Below are positions 35,544-43,392 of a stretch of 64,000 bases of DNA, piece after piece. The position numbers were made by a program, and so were the translations under genes. This DNA comes from Methylibium rhizosphaerae (GTDB lineage: Bacteria > Pseudomonadota > Gammaproteobacteria > Burkholderiales > Burkholderiaceae_C), in the NCBI RefSeq assembly GCF_006386545.1, contig NZ_SWAR01000003.1, positions 1 to 64,000 on the forward strand. The letters run 5' to 3'. The notes under the pieces are model-generated. The model made no database searches. It worked only from the letters and a program-made list of their open reading frames with translations, and was not told the DNA's origin. Each line of letters starts with the position of its first letter. Position 1 is the stretch's first letter.

Positions 35544-36388
35544 CATGGCGTCGCTGGTTCGCCGGGCTGGCGCTGGCAGGCTGCGCCTGGGCGGCCGCCT
35601 GCGCCCAGCAGCGGGTCGAGGTGCCCAGCCTGGACCTGCGGGCCGGCGCGCCGCTGAAGCTGGCGGGCTACTGGTTCGCGGTGGACGGCACCGGCCGCCG
35701 TCCCGCCGTGGTGCTGCTGCACGGCTGCGGCGGGCCGCACGGGCGTGACGGCGAGCTGTCGGATCGCCTGGCCGACTACGCCGCATGGATGCGGGTGCAG
35801 GGCTGGCATGCGCTGGTGATCGATTCGCTCGGATCGCGCGGCGAACGCGAGACCTGCACGCAGCGCTCCGGCACGGCCTCGGTGAAGCAGGGGCACCGAC
35901 GGCGCGATGCGCTCGGCGCGCTGCGATGGCTGGCGGCCCGGCCGGAGGTCGATGCCGAACGCCTGGCGCTGGTGGGCTGGTCCAACGGCGGCAGCACCGT
36001 GCTGGCCGCCACCAATGCAGGGCTCCGCGAGGTGACGCAGTCACCGGTGAATCCCCGTGCGGCGGTGGCCTTCTATCCCGGCTGCAGCTTCGAGCTCGGC
36101 CGCGGCTACCGCCCGCTGGTGCCGCTGCTCCTGCTGCTCGGCGAAAAGGACGACTGGACCGGCGCGCAGCCCTGCCTGGACCTGGCCCAGCGTGCGGGGG
36201 CAAAGGTGCAGGTCGAGGTGTATGCCGGTGCCTACCACGGCTTCGACAGCGAAGCGAAGCTGCGGCTGCGCCGCGACGTGCCCAATGGCGTGTCGCCGGG
36301 GCAGGGCGTGCACGTGGGCGGCGACCCGATCGCGCGGGTGGCTTCGCGCGAGCGGCTGCTGGCCTTCCTGCGCGAGCAACTGCAGTGA
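35540..36388 (+). CDS. Exported dienelactone-hydrolase-like alpha/beta hydrolase
   Basis: 282 residues. The N-terminus is hydrophobic and contains LALAG-C15, so it is probably a lipoprotein; otherwise cleavage after AAACA is possible. The alpha/beta hydrolase triad is visible: Ser in GWSNGGS, Asp in LLGEKDDW and His in AYHGFDS. VVLLHGCGGPHGRDGELSDRLADYA supplies the oxyanion region. The form resembles dienelactone hydrolases used as generic esterases. It is coupled to the GNAT gene by a 4-base overlap, and the TlpA-like gene follows 12 nt later. Confidence 0.85.
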   Translation: MTWRRWFAGLALAGCAWAAACAQQRVEVPSLDLRAGAPLKLAGYWFAVDGTGRRPAVVLLHGCGGPHGRDGELSDRLADYAAWMRVQGWHALVIDSLGSRGERETCTQRSGTASVKQGHRRRDALGALRWLAARPEVDAERLALVGWSNGGSTVLAATNAGLREVTQSPVNPRAAVAFYPGCSFELGRGYRPLVPLLLLLGEKDDWTGAQPCLDLAQRAGAKVQVEVYAGAYHGFDSEAKLRLRRDVPNGVSPGQGVHVGGDPIARVASRERLLAFLREQLQ

Positions 36389-36400
36389 GTGCCCCCGACA

Positions 36401-36958
36401 ATGGCGAGCATGAGTCTGAAAGAGTGTTCTTCCCGGCGCAGCTGGCTGGCCATGGCGGCCGCCCTTTCGTTGCCGCTGCCCGGCCGCGCGAGCACGATCG
36501 AGCGCCCCTGGCCGGCCCGCAAGCCGGCGCCGCCGCTGGCGCTCGACGACCTGGAAGGCCGGCGCTGGAGCCTGGCACCCCTGCGCGGCAAGGTGGTCGT
36601 CCTCAACTTCTGGGCCAGCTGGTGCGAACCCTGCGTCACCGAGATTCCCACGCTGAGCTGGCTGGCCGAAACACACGCCGCGCGCGGCGACCTGGTGGTG
36701 CTGGGCGTCAACTACCAGGAGCATGAGGTCAAGGTCAGGCGCTTCCTGCAAGGCGTGCCGGTGTCGTATCCGGTGCTGCTCGACCGCAACGGCGAAGCCG
36801 CCAAGACCTGGACTTCGCGCATCTTCCCGACCACCGTGCTGATCGGGCGTGACGGCCGGCCGGCGATCAGCGTGATCGGCGAGCTCGACTGGGCGGGGCA
36901 GCAGGGCGAGCGGCTGCTCAACCCCTTGCTGGCCGCCTCGCCGGCGGCCTCGCGATAA
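36401..36958 (+). CDS. TlpA/ResA-like thiol-disulfide oxidoreductase
   Basis: Predicted periplasmic thioredoxin-fold protein with the active site WASWCEPC. The sequence around it (GKVVVLNFWASWCEPCVTEIPTL) and FPTTVLIGRDGRP with its cis-Pro are typical of TlpA/ResA proteins that reduce disulfides during cytochrome c or oxidase assembly. The signal region contains SRRSWLAMAAALSLPLPGRAS and so could use the Tat route. The start is uncertain: ATG at 36401 or 36410 (MSLKECSS). It is probably cotranscribed with the hydrolase upstream. Confidence 0.85.
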   Translation: MASMSLKECSSRRSWLAMAAALSLPLPGRASTIERPWPARKPAPPLALDDLEGRRWSLAPLRGKVVVLNFWASWCEPCVTEIPTLSWLAETHAARGDLVVLGVNYQEHEVKVRRFLQGVPVSYPVLLDRNGEAAKTWTSRIFPTTVLIGRDGRPAISVIGELDWAGQQGERLLNPLLAASPAASR

Positions 36959-36996
36959 TCCGCGCCAGTTCGAGACCAGACCTTAGGAGACCGGCC

Positions 36997-38118
36997 ATGA
37001 CCTACCACATGTCACGTCGCGCCCTGCTGAAGACCACCACCAAGGCCATCGCGCTGTCGGGCATGTCGTTCGCGGGCCATGCGCAAGCTGCCGCGACGCG
37101 CCGCTTCGAGCCGCAACCCGGGGTGTGGCGCACCTTCGAGATCACCACCAGCGTGGAGCTGCGCCAGGCCATGGGCGCGAGCCGTGTGTGGCTGCCGGTG
37201 CCGGCCGTCGACACTGCCTGGCAGCGGTCGCTCGAAAGCAGCTGGTCGGGCAACGCGCGCAGCATGAAGCTGGTGTCCGACCAGAAGTACGGCGCCCGGA
37301 TGCTGCTGGCCGAGTTCGATGCCGACCAGCCCGACCCGGTGGTGCAGCTCACCAGCCGTGTGCAGACGATGAGCCGCTCGGTCGACTGGTCGGCGCGCGC
37401 TGCTGCGAAGGAAGACCCGGCCGCGCTGAAGGCATGGCTCGCCCCGACCGAACTCATGCCCACCGACGGCATCGTGCGCGACACCGCGCTGCAGGTCACC
37501 AAGGGAGCCCGCACCGACCTCGACAAGGCGCGCAGCATCTACGACTGGATCGTTGCCAACACCTACCGCGAACCCAAGGTGCGCGGCTGCGGCATTGGCG
37601 ACATCAAGAGCATGCTGGAGACGCAGAACTTCGGCGGCAAGTGCGGCGACATCAACGGCCTGTTCGTCGGCCTGTGCCGCGCCGCCGGCGTGCCGGCGCG
37701 CGACGTGTACGGCATCCGCCTCGTGCCCAGCGCCTTCGGCTACCGCGAGCTGGGCGGCAACCCGGCCAACCTGAAGAGCGCGCAGCACTGTCGCGCCGAA
37801 GTGTTCCTGCGCGAGTACGGCTGGGTGGCCATGGATCCGGCCGACGTCGGCAAGGTGATGCGCCTGGAGACCGGCGACTGGATCAAGGATGCCGACCATC
37901 CGGTGGTGGCTCCGGTGCGCAAGGCGCTGTTCGGCGGCTGGGAGGGCAACTGGCTGGGCTACAACACCGCGCATGACGTGATGCTGCCGGGGTCGTCGGG
38001 CGGCAGGCTGGGCTTCCTGATGTACCCGCAGGCCGAAAGCGCCCAGGGGCGCTACGACCCGCTGGACCCGGACAACTTCAAGTACACCATCACCGCCCGA
38101 GAGATCACGGCGGCGTGA
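36997..38118 (+). CDS. Tat-exported transglutaminase-like protein
   Basis: 373 residues. The N-terminus MSRRALLKTTTKAIALSGM is a twin-arginine signal. The transglutaminase-like core has its Cys in GGKCGDINGLFVGLCRAAGVPAR, preceded by YDWIVANTYREP. The His is in AQHCRAEVFLREYGWVAMDPAD, giving the Cys-His-Asp set of the family. Members act as proteases or amidases; the substrate here is unknown. TAGGAGA precedes the ATG at 36997. Confidence 0.88.
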   Translation: MTYHMSRRALLKTTTKAIALSGMSFAGHAQAAATRRFEPQPGVWRTFEITTSVELRQAMGASRVWLPVPAVDTAWQRSLESSWSGNARSMKLVSDQKYGARMLLAEFDADQPDPVVQLTSRVQTMSRSVDWSARAAAKEDPAALKAWLAPTELMPTDGIVRDTALQVTKGARTDLDKARSIYDWIVANTYREPKVRGCGIGDIKSMLETQNFGGKCGDINGLFVGLCRAAGVPARDVYGIRLVPSAFGYRELGGNPANLKSAQHCRAEVFLREYGWVAMDPADVGKVMRLETGDWIKDADHPVVAPVRKALFGGWEGNWLGYNTAHDVMLPGSSGGRLGFLMYPQAESAQGRYDPLDPDNFKYTITAREITAA

Positions 38119-38120
38119 CC

Positions 38121-39353
38121 ATGAGCGATCGTCCTGACCTCGCCGGCAAGCGCATCGTCCTCGGTCTTTCCGGCGGCATCGCCTGCTACAAGTCGGCCGA
38201 GCTGGTGCGCCTGCTCACCAAGGCCGGCGCCTCGGTGCAGGTGGTGATGACCGAGGCCGCCATGCAGTTCATCACGCCCGTGACGATGCAGGCGCTGTCG
38301 AACCAGCGGGTGGTGACCAGCCAGTGGGACGCGGCCGAGCCCAACAACATGGCGCACATCAACCTGTCGCGCGATGCCGATGCGATCGTCGTCGCGCCGG
38401 CCAGTGCCGACCTGATCGCGCAGCTCGCGCAGGGCCGGGCCGGCGACCTGCTGTCGCTGCTGTGCCTGGCTCGGCCCATCGAGCGCTGCCCGCTGCTGCT
38501 GGCGCCGGCCATGAACCGCGAGATGTGGGCCCACCCGGCCACGCAGCGCAACCTGGCGACGGTGCGGTCCGACGGTGCCCTCGTGCTGGGCGTGGGCAGC
38601 GGCGACCAGGCCTGCGGCGAGGTGGGCGACGGCCGCATGCTCGAGCCCGTGGAACTGCTGGAGGACATCGTTGCCTTCTTCCAGCCCAAGGCCCTGGCCG
38701 GCCAGCGCGTGCTCATCACCGCCGGCCCGACTTTCGAGCCGATCGACCCGGTGCGCGGCATCACCAACCTGTCCAGCGGCAAGATGGGCTTCGCGCTGGC
38801 GCGGGCGGCCCGCGAAGCCGGCGCCCAGGTCACGCTCGTGGCCGGGCCGGTGCACCTGCCGACGCCGCGCGGCGTGTCGCGCATCGACGTGCGCACCGCG
38901 CAGCAGATGTTCGACGTCACGCTGCCGGCCGCGCAGCGCCACGAGGTGTTCATCGCCACCGCCGCGGTGGCCGACTGGCGGCCGGCCTCGCTGTCGGAAC
39001 ACAAGATCAAGAAAGACGGCAAGAAGCTCGCGCCGACCTTCGAGCTGACCGAGAACCCGGACATCCTCGCGTCGGTGGCCGCGTTGCCGCAGCCGCCGTA
39101 CTGCGTGGGCTTTGCCGCCGAGAGCGAAAACCTGGCGGCGCATGCGCGCGCCAAGCTCGAACGCAAGCGCCTGCCGCTGGTGGTGGGCAACCTGGGGCCT
39201 GCCACCTTCGGCCGCGACGACAATGCGCTGCTGCTGGTGGACGCGCACGGCGAGCAGTCCTTGCCCGCCGACGGCAGTGCCGCCGACAAGCTCACCCTCG
39301 CGCGGGCCCTGGTGGCCGAGATCGCGCGCCGCATTTCCAACCGCACCGCATGA
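38121..39353 (+). CDS. coaBC: Phosphopantothenoylcysteine decarboxylase / synthetase (CoaBC)
   Basis: Bifunctional enzyme of coenzyme A synthesis. The N-terminal CoaC flavoprotein domain (LGLSGGIACYKSAELVR, PASADLIAQLAQG, LLAPAMNREMW) decarboxylates 4'-phosphopantothenoylcysteine. The C-terminal CoaB domain (VLITAGPTFEPIDPVRGITNLSSGKMG, AAVADWRP, KIKK) ligates cysteine to phosphopantothenate with CTP. The 410-residue length is normal. The ATG at 38121 lies just after the previous stop. It is followed after a repeat by dut, the usual coaBC-dut pairing. Confidence 0.96.
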   Translation: MSDRPDLAGKRIVLGLSGGIACYKSAELVRLLTKAGASVQVVMTEAAMQFITPVTMQALSNQRVVTSQWDAAEPNNMAHINLSRDADAIVVAPASADLIAQLAQGRAGDLLSLLCLARPIERCPLLLAPAMNREMWAHPATQRNLATVRSDGALVLGVGSGDQACGEVGDGRMLEPVELLEDIVAFFQPKALAGQRVLITAGPTFEPIDPVRGITNLSSGKMGFALARAAREAGAQVTLVAGPVHLPTPRGVSRIDVRTAQQMFDVTLPAAQRHEVFIATAAVADWRPASLSEHKIKKDGKKLAPTFELTENPDILASVAALPQPPYCVGFAAESENLAAHARAKLERKRLPLVVGNLGPATFGRDDNALLLVDAHGEQSLPADGSAADKLTLARALVAEIARRISNRTA

Positions 39354-39357
39354 CTGC

Positions 39358-39389
39358 CCTCACCCCAACCCTCTCCCAATGGGAGAGGG
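39358..39389. repeat. Intergenic palindromic repeat between coaBC and dut
   Basis: ccctctccca (39369-39378) and tgggagaggg (39380-39389) pair perfectly around a single base. Upstream is the cctcaccccaac lead-in. The core matches a repeat widespread in proteobacterial intergenic DNA. It lies 16 bp before the dut start. Confidence 0.7.
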
Positions 39390-39405
39390 CACAGACTGAC
39401 TTCGA

Positions 39406-39855
39406 ATGACAGAGATCGATCTGAAGGTGCTCGACCCGCGCATGGCCGAGCAGATCCCCACCTATGCCACGCCCGGCAGCGCCGGCCTCGACCTGCGCGC
39501 CTGTCTCGACGCACCCGTCGTGCTGGAGCCGGGGCAGACCACGCTCATCCCGACCGGGCTGGCCATCCACATCGGCGATGCGGGCCTGGCCGCGCTGATC
39601 CTGCCGCGCTCAGGACTGGGCCACAAGCACGGCATCGTGCTGGGCAACCTGGTGGGGTTGATCGACTCCGACTACCAGGGCCAGCTGATGGTGAGCTGCT
39701 GGAACCGCGGCGTGTCCACCTTCACCATCCAGCCGATGGAGCGCATCGCGCAACTGGTCATCGTGCCGGTGGTGCAGGCGAGCTTCCGCCGCGTGGACGA
39801 CTTCGACGCCTCGCATCGCGGCGAGGGCGGGTTCGGATCGACCGGCAAGCACTGA
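39406..39855 (+). CDS. dut: dUTP diphosphatase
   Basis: Hydrolyses dUTP to dUMP, keeping uracil out of DNA and supplying thymidylate synthesis. The 149-residue protein has all five trimeric dUTPase motifs: [39 protein letters not shown] and [10 protein letters not shown]. The start is the ATG at 39406. It converges with the SlyD-like gene downstream. Confidence 0.96.
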   Translation: MTEIDLKVLDPRMAEQIPTYATPGSAGLDLRACLDAPVVLEPGQTTLIPTGLAIHIGDAGLAALILPRSGLGHKHGIVLGNLVGLIDSDYQGQLMVSCWNRGVSTFTIQPMERIAQLVIVPVVQASFRRVDDFDASHRGEGGFGSTGKH

Positions 39856-39883
39856 GCGGCGCCATCGCGCTCGGTGCAGGCGT

Positions 39884-40405
39884 TCAGTGCAGGTCCTGTG
39901 AGGTCGGCACCGTGTTGAGCACGGTGAAGGTCGGCTCGGCCACCGAGCCGGCTTGCACTTCCTCTTCGGTGGCCTCTCGCACCGCTCGCACCTTGAGCGC
40001 CAGGTTCAGCGCAATGCCGGCCAACGGGTGGTTGCCGTCGAGCACCACATGCGAGTCGTACACCTCGGTGATGGTGTAGATCGCATCGGCCGGGAGACCG
40101 GCGGTGGTGGCGCCCTCGGGCGGGCCGTCGAACTGCATGCCCGGCTCGATGTGGCCGGTGAACACGTCGCGTGCCTCGAAGAACACCAGGTTGGCGTCGT
40201 AGTCGCCGAAGGCATGCTCGGGCTCGAGGTGCAGGTCGGCCTCGAAACCCTCGCTCTGGCCCAGCAGCGCTTCTTCCACCTTGGCCAGGAGGTCGTCGCC
40301 GCCGTAGAAGAACTCGACGGGATCGACCAGCTCGTCGATGAGCTGGCCCTGGGCATCTTGGAGTCGCCACGTCAGGCTGACGACACAGGGGGCTGAAATC
40401 TGCAT
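39884..40405 (-). CDS. FKBP-type peptidyl-prolyl isomerase, SlyD-like
   Basis: 173-residue SlyD-like isomerase/chaperone. The FKBP halves are seen in VVSLTWRLQDAQGQLIDE...VEFFYGGDDLLAKVEEALLGQSEGF and in the C-terminal DSHVVLDGNHPLAGIALNLALKVRAVREAT. Between them is the IF (insert-in-flap) chaperone loop. The His-rich metal-binding tail of E. coli SlyD is absent. The protein lacks a signal and should be cytoplasmic. It diverges from the oxygenase gene with only 48 bp between them. Confidence 0.88.
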   Translation of the reverse strand: MQISAPCVVSLTWRLQDAQGQLIDELVDPVEFFYGGDDLLAKVEEALLGQSEGFEADLHLEPEHAFGDYDANLVFFEARDVFTGHIEPGMQFDGPPEGATTAGLPADAIYTITEVYDSHVVLDGNHPLAGIALNLALKVRAVREATEEEVQAGSVAEPTFTVLNTVPTSQDLH

Positions 40406-40453
40406 CGGGCGATCATCGCATGAACGCTGCGGCGCCCCGGCAAAATGTGCCGC

Positions 40454-41629
40454 ATGAAAACTCATTCCAGCATGGTCATCGACGTCGATGCGGCCGCCCC
40501 GCTGTTGGGCGGGCTGTCGCCACGCCGCTTCATGAAGAAGCACTGGCAGAAGAAGCCGCTGCTGATCCGGCAGGCCATGCCGGGCGTGCAGGCACCGGTG
40601 TCCCGCAGCGAACTGTTTGCGCTGGCGGGCCGGGAGGGCGTCGAGTGCCGGCTGATTGAGCAACTGCCGCGCGGCAAGGGGAGTGCGGGCTGGTCGCTCA
40701 GGCATGGTCCCTTCGCGCGGCGTGCCTTGCCGCCGTTGAACCGGGCGGCGTGGACGCTGCTCGTGCAAGGCCTGGACCTGCATGTCGCTTCGGCACGCGC
40801 GCTGCTCGATCGCTTCCGTTTCGTGCCGGAGGCGCGGCTCGACGACCTGATGATCTCGTTCGCGACCGAAGGCGGCGGTGTCGGCCCGCACTTCGATTCG
40901 TACGACGTGTTCCTGCTGCAGGTGCACGGCAAGCGGCGCTGGCGCATCGGCCGGCTCGAGGACCCGAGCCTCGAGCCCGACGTGCCGCTCAAGATCCTGA
41001 GCAACTTCGAAGCCGAAGAGGAGTGGCTGCTGGAGCCGGGCGACATGCTCTACCTGCCGCCGCGCTGGGCGCACGACGGTGTGGCCGAAGGCGGTGAATG
41101 CATGACCTGCTCGATCGGCTTTCGAGCGCCGATGCGCAGCGAGCTGGCGCGCGAGCTGCTCGTGCGCTGCGCCGATGCGGTGGACACCGACCAGGCGGCC
41201 ATGCTCTACCGCGACGCGCAGCAGGAGGCCACCGGCACGCCCGGCCGCATTCCCGACACGCTGGTGCAGTTCGCCGCCGAGGCGGTGCAGGCCGCCCTGC
41301 GCGACCCGCAGGCGCTGCGCGTGGCGCTCGGCGAGTACCTCACCGAACCCAAGGCCCAGATCTGGTTCGAGCTGCGCGAGCCCTTGGGTGACGGGCAGGG
41401 AGTGCATCTCGATGCGCGCACGCGCATGATGTACGACGCCGGCCACGTGTACGTGAACGGCGATTCCTGGCGGGCAGGGGGGCGCGATGCCCGGCTGATG
41501 CAGCGTCTCGCAGACCGGCGGCGCCTCACGGCGCGCGAGGTGGACGGCGCGAGCGAAGGCGCGCGCGAGTTGCTGTCGCAATGGTGTGAGGACGGCTGGT
41601 TGCAGCCCGAGGAGCACGACGATGAGTGA
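40454..41629 (+). CDS. JmjC/cupin-type ribosomal oxygenase-like protein (RoxA/YcfD family)
   Basis: 391 residues. The JmjC core has the Fe(II) ligands H-x-D in GPHFDSYDVF and the distal His in PPRWAHDGVAEG. The C-terminal winged-helix region (ARLMQRLADRRRLTAREVDGAS) is typical of YcfD/RoxA, which hydroxylates an Arg of ribosomal protein L16. The N-terminal PRRFMKKHWQKKPLLIRQA is also typical. The start is unsure: ATG at 40454 (MKTHSS) is preferred; 40445 or a later ATG (MVIDVD) is possible. It overlaps the next gene by 8 bases. Confidence 0.88.
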   Translation: MKTHSSMVIDVDAAAPLLGGLSPRRFMKKHWQKKPLLIRQAMPGVQAPVSRSELFALAGREGVECRLIEQLPRGKGSAGWSLRHGPFARRALPPLNRAAWTLLVQGLDLHVASARALLDRFRFVPEARLDDLMISFATEGGGVGPHFDSYDVFLLQVHGKRRWRIGRLEDPSLEPDVPLKILSNFEAEEEWLLEPGDMLYLPPRWAHDGVAEGGECMTCSIGFRAPMRSELARELLVRCADAVDTDQAAMLYRDAQQEATGTPGRIPDTLVQFAAEAVQAALRDPQALRVALGEYLTEPKAQIWFELREPLGDGQGVHLDARTRMMYDAGHVYVNGDSWRAGGRDARLMQRLADRRRLTAREVDGASEGARELLSQWCEDGWLQPEEHDDE

Positions 41630-42125
41630 TGAGGTGAATGCGGAGCCGCAAGGTACGCAGGTCTTCGAATCGCGCGGCGCCTTCCAGCAGGCCTTGCGTG
41701 ACGCCTTTGTCGAAGTGGCTGCGCACGGTGGGCGAGAACTGTGGCTGTGCGATCGCGACTTTGCGGAATGGCCGCTCGGCGAGCGCTCGGTGGTGGAGTC
41801 GCTCACGCAGTGGGCTTACGCACACCGCAAGCTCGTGGTGCTCGCAGGCACCTTCGACGAGGTGGTGAGGCGGCATGCGCGCTGGCTCGAGTGGCGTGTG
41901 CATTGGTCGCACATCGTCGAATGCCGCACCGTGCATGAAGATGAGGTACCGCAGATGCCGAGCCTGCTGTTCGCGCCCGGCTGCGTTGGTGTGCGTCGTC
42001 TAGACGACCTCTATCGCGGCCGCATCTATCGAGAGGGTTCGGACCTCGCCCGCTGCCAGGAGTGGATTGACGCCATCGCACAACGTTCGACAGAAGCCTT
42101 CCCGGTCACAACACTGGGACTGTGA
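41622..42125 (+). CDS. Conserved protein of unknown function, coupled to the oxygenase gene
   Basis: 167 residues, cytoplasmic. Recognisable pattern: FQQALRDAFVEVAAHGGRELWLCDRDFAEWPLGERSVVESLTQWAYAHRKLVVLAGTFDEVVRRHARWLEWRVHWSH. The ordering of a strand with a D-x-D-F near the front and a later Arg-His cluster recalls phospholipase-D-like folds without HKD motifs; I think it is the small family placed after ribosomal-oxygenase genes in betaproteobacteria. GAGGAG precedes the ATG. It overlaps the oxygenase stop, so it is probably functionally linked. Confidence 0.75.
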   Translation: MSDEVNAEPQGTQVFESRGAFQQALRDAFVEVAAHGGRELWLCDRDFAEWPLGERSVVESLTQWAYAHRKLVVLAGTFDEVVRRHARWLEWRVHWSHIVECRTVHEDEVPQMPSLLFAPGCVGVRRLDDLYRGRIYREGSDLARCQEWIDAIAQRSTEAFPVTTLGL

Positions 42126-42147
42126 TTAGCGCAAGAGGATTGGCACG

Positions 42148-42265
42148 TATAATCGCGGGCTGGACTGGGAATGCTCGAGCGTTCCTGGCCTTTCCGTTGG
42201 GACCCTTCTGCAAGAGGGCCCGTCAATTACCGGTAATTGTTCGAACTCTTTGTTGAGGGAAAAAG
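42148..42265 (+). promoter_or_regulatory. Promoter and structured leader of the Ala-rich lipoprotein gene
   Basis: A perfect TATAAT lies at 42148-42153 with only a weak -35 (TTAGCG). The leader of about 105 nt contains a loopless hairpin (42168-42185, ggaatgctc and its complement) and a perfect 16-bp palindrome caattaccggtaattg (42224-42239). Either could control stability or translation, or bind a protein. Confidence 0.5.
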
Positions 42266-42499
42266 ATGATGAAAAAGTCGCTTGTGCTGGCTTCCCTGGT
42301 TGCTGCCGTTGCTCTGGCTGCCTGTGGCAAGAAGGAAGAAGCTCCTGCTGCAGCCGCTCCGGCTCCCGCCCCGGCTGTTGAGGCTTCCGCTCCTGCCGCC
42401 GCTTCTGCCGTGGCCGACGCTGCTTCCGCTGCTGCTACCGCTGCGACCGCTGCCGCCGACGCTGCTGCTTCCGCTGCCGCCGCTGCTGCATCGAAGTAA
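42266..42499 (+). CDS. Small Ala-rich lipoprotein
   Basis: 77 residues. The signal MKKSLVLASLVAAVALAA ends at a lipobox LAA-C. The mature protein is about 60% alanine, with KKEE just after the Cys and only small residues beyond (PAAAAPAPAPAVEASAPAA, then SAAATAATAAADAAASAA). Such proteins are common in Burkholderiales and probably act as spacers at the envelope. It has its own promoter and a strong terminator, so it is a separate, probably well-expressed, transcription unit. GAGGGAAAAAG precedes the ATG. Confidence 0.85.
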   Translation: MMKKSLVLASLVAAVALAACGKKEEAPAAAAPAPAPAVEASAPAAASAVADAASAAATAATAAADAAASAAAAAASK

Positions 42500-42523
42500 T
42501 CAGCCTTTACCGGTTGACGAGAA

Positions 42524-42547
42524 AGCCGCCCTCGAGGCGGCTTTTTT
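42524..42547 (+). terminator. Rho-independent terminator of the Ala-rich lipoprotein gene
   Basis: agccgcc (42524-42530) pairs with ggcggct (42536-42542) around ctcga and is followed by a run of T to 42547. It is a textbook intrinsic terminator on the plus strand. Confidence 0.9.
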
Positions 42548-42580
42548 GCGTCCGTTTCCTGAGTCCGTTTCCTGACCAGC

Positions 42581-43357
42581 TCAGTCCAGGCTGAGCCATC
42601 CGAAGCCAAGTCGCTGATCGGCGACAACAATCTCGCGGCTGCCGAGCACCGGGGCGAGTGCCGCACAGGCGAGCTCGGGCGTGTTGTTCTGTTCGCTCAG
42701 GTGGGCCGCCACCACGTGGCGCAGGCCGCCGTGCAGCAGCGCGCCGAGGATCTGCGCCGCCGTGTCGTTGGCCAGATGGCCGTGCCTGCCGGCGATACGC
42801 GCCTTCAGCATGGGCGGGTAGCTCGACGCCGCGAGCCGCTCGCGGTCGTGGTTGCATTCGAGCAGCAGGCCGTTGACCCCTTGCAGGGCCTCCAGCAGGT
42901 GGGTGGTCGACGAGCCGGCATCGGTCAGCACGCCCAGCACGGCCTGGCCGTCCGTGGCGGTGAGCTGCAGCGGCTCGTGCGCATCGTGCGGCACCGTGTA
43001 GGGTCTCAGCTCCAACGCGCCTATGGCCACGGGTTCGCCATCGCGCGCGAAGCGCAGGCGGTCTCCCGCATCCGGTTCGCCGATCGCGTGCCAGGTGCCC
43101 CGGCTCATCCACACCTCGAGCGCATGCCGGCGTGCCAGCGGAAGGGCGCAGCCCACATGGTCGCCATGCTCGTGGGTCACGAACACGGCGTCCAGGTCGG
43201 CGGCGCCCAGGCCGATGCGGTTGAGGCGAAGCTCGAGTTCCTTGAGCGAGAAGCCGCAGTCCACCAGCACCCGCGTAGTGGTCGGGCCATCGCGGGCCTC
43301 GATCAGCGTGGCGTTGCCGCTGCTGCCGCTGCCGAGGCTGCAGAAGCGCAGCGCCAT
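42581..43357 (-). CDS. MBL-fold metallo-hydrolase, YycJ/WalJ-like
   Basis: 258 residues. MBL signatures: CSLGSGSSGNATLIE at the N-terminus, the metal motif THEHGDHVG, and later His/Asp ligands in TVPHDAHEP, VLTDAGSST and LLECNHDRERL. The HLANDTAAQILGALLHGGLRHVVAAHLSEQNNTP stretch places it with the YycJ group, which have DNase activity in other bacteria. It follows dapA and bamC, an arrangement common in Burkholderiales, and starts 35 bp after the bamC stop. Confidence 0.9.
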   Translation of the reverse strand: MALRFCSLGSGSSGNATLIEARDGPTTTRVLVDCGFSLKELELRLNRIGLGAADLDAVFVTHEHGDHVGCALPLARRHALEVWMSRGTWHAIGEPDAGDRLRFARDGEPVAIGALELRPYTVPHDAHEPLQLTATDGQAVLGVLTDAGSSTTHLLEALQGVNGLLLECNHDRERLAASSYPPMLKARIAGRHGHLANDTAAQILGALLHGGLRHVVAAHLSEQNNTPELACAALAPVLGSREIVVADQRLGFGWLSLD

Positions 43358-43392
43358 GTCAGGCCTTGCCGCGCCGCGCAGCGGGCGTCATG

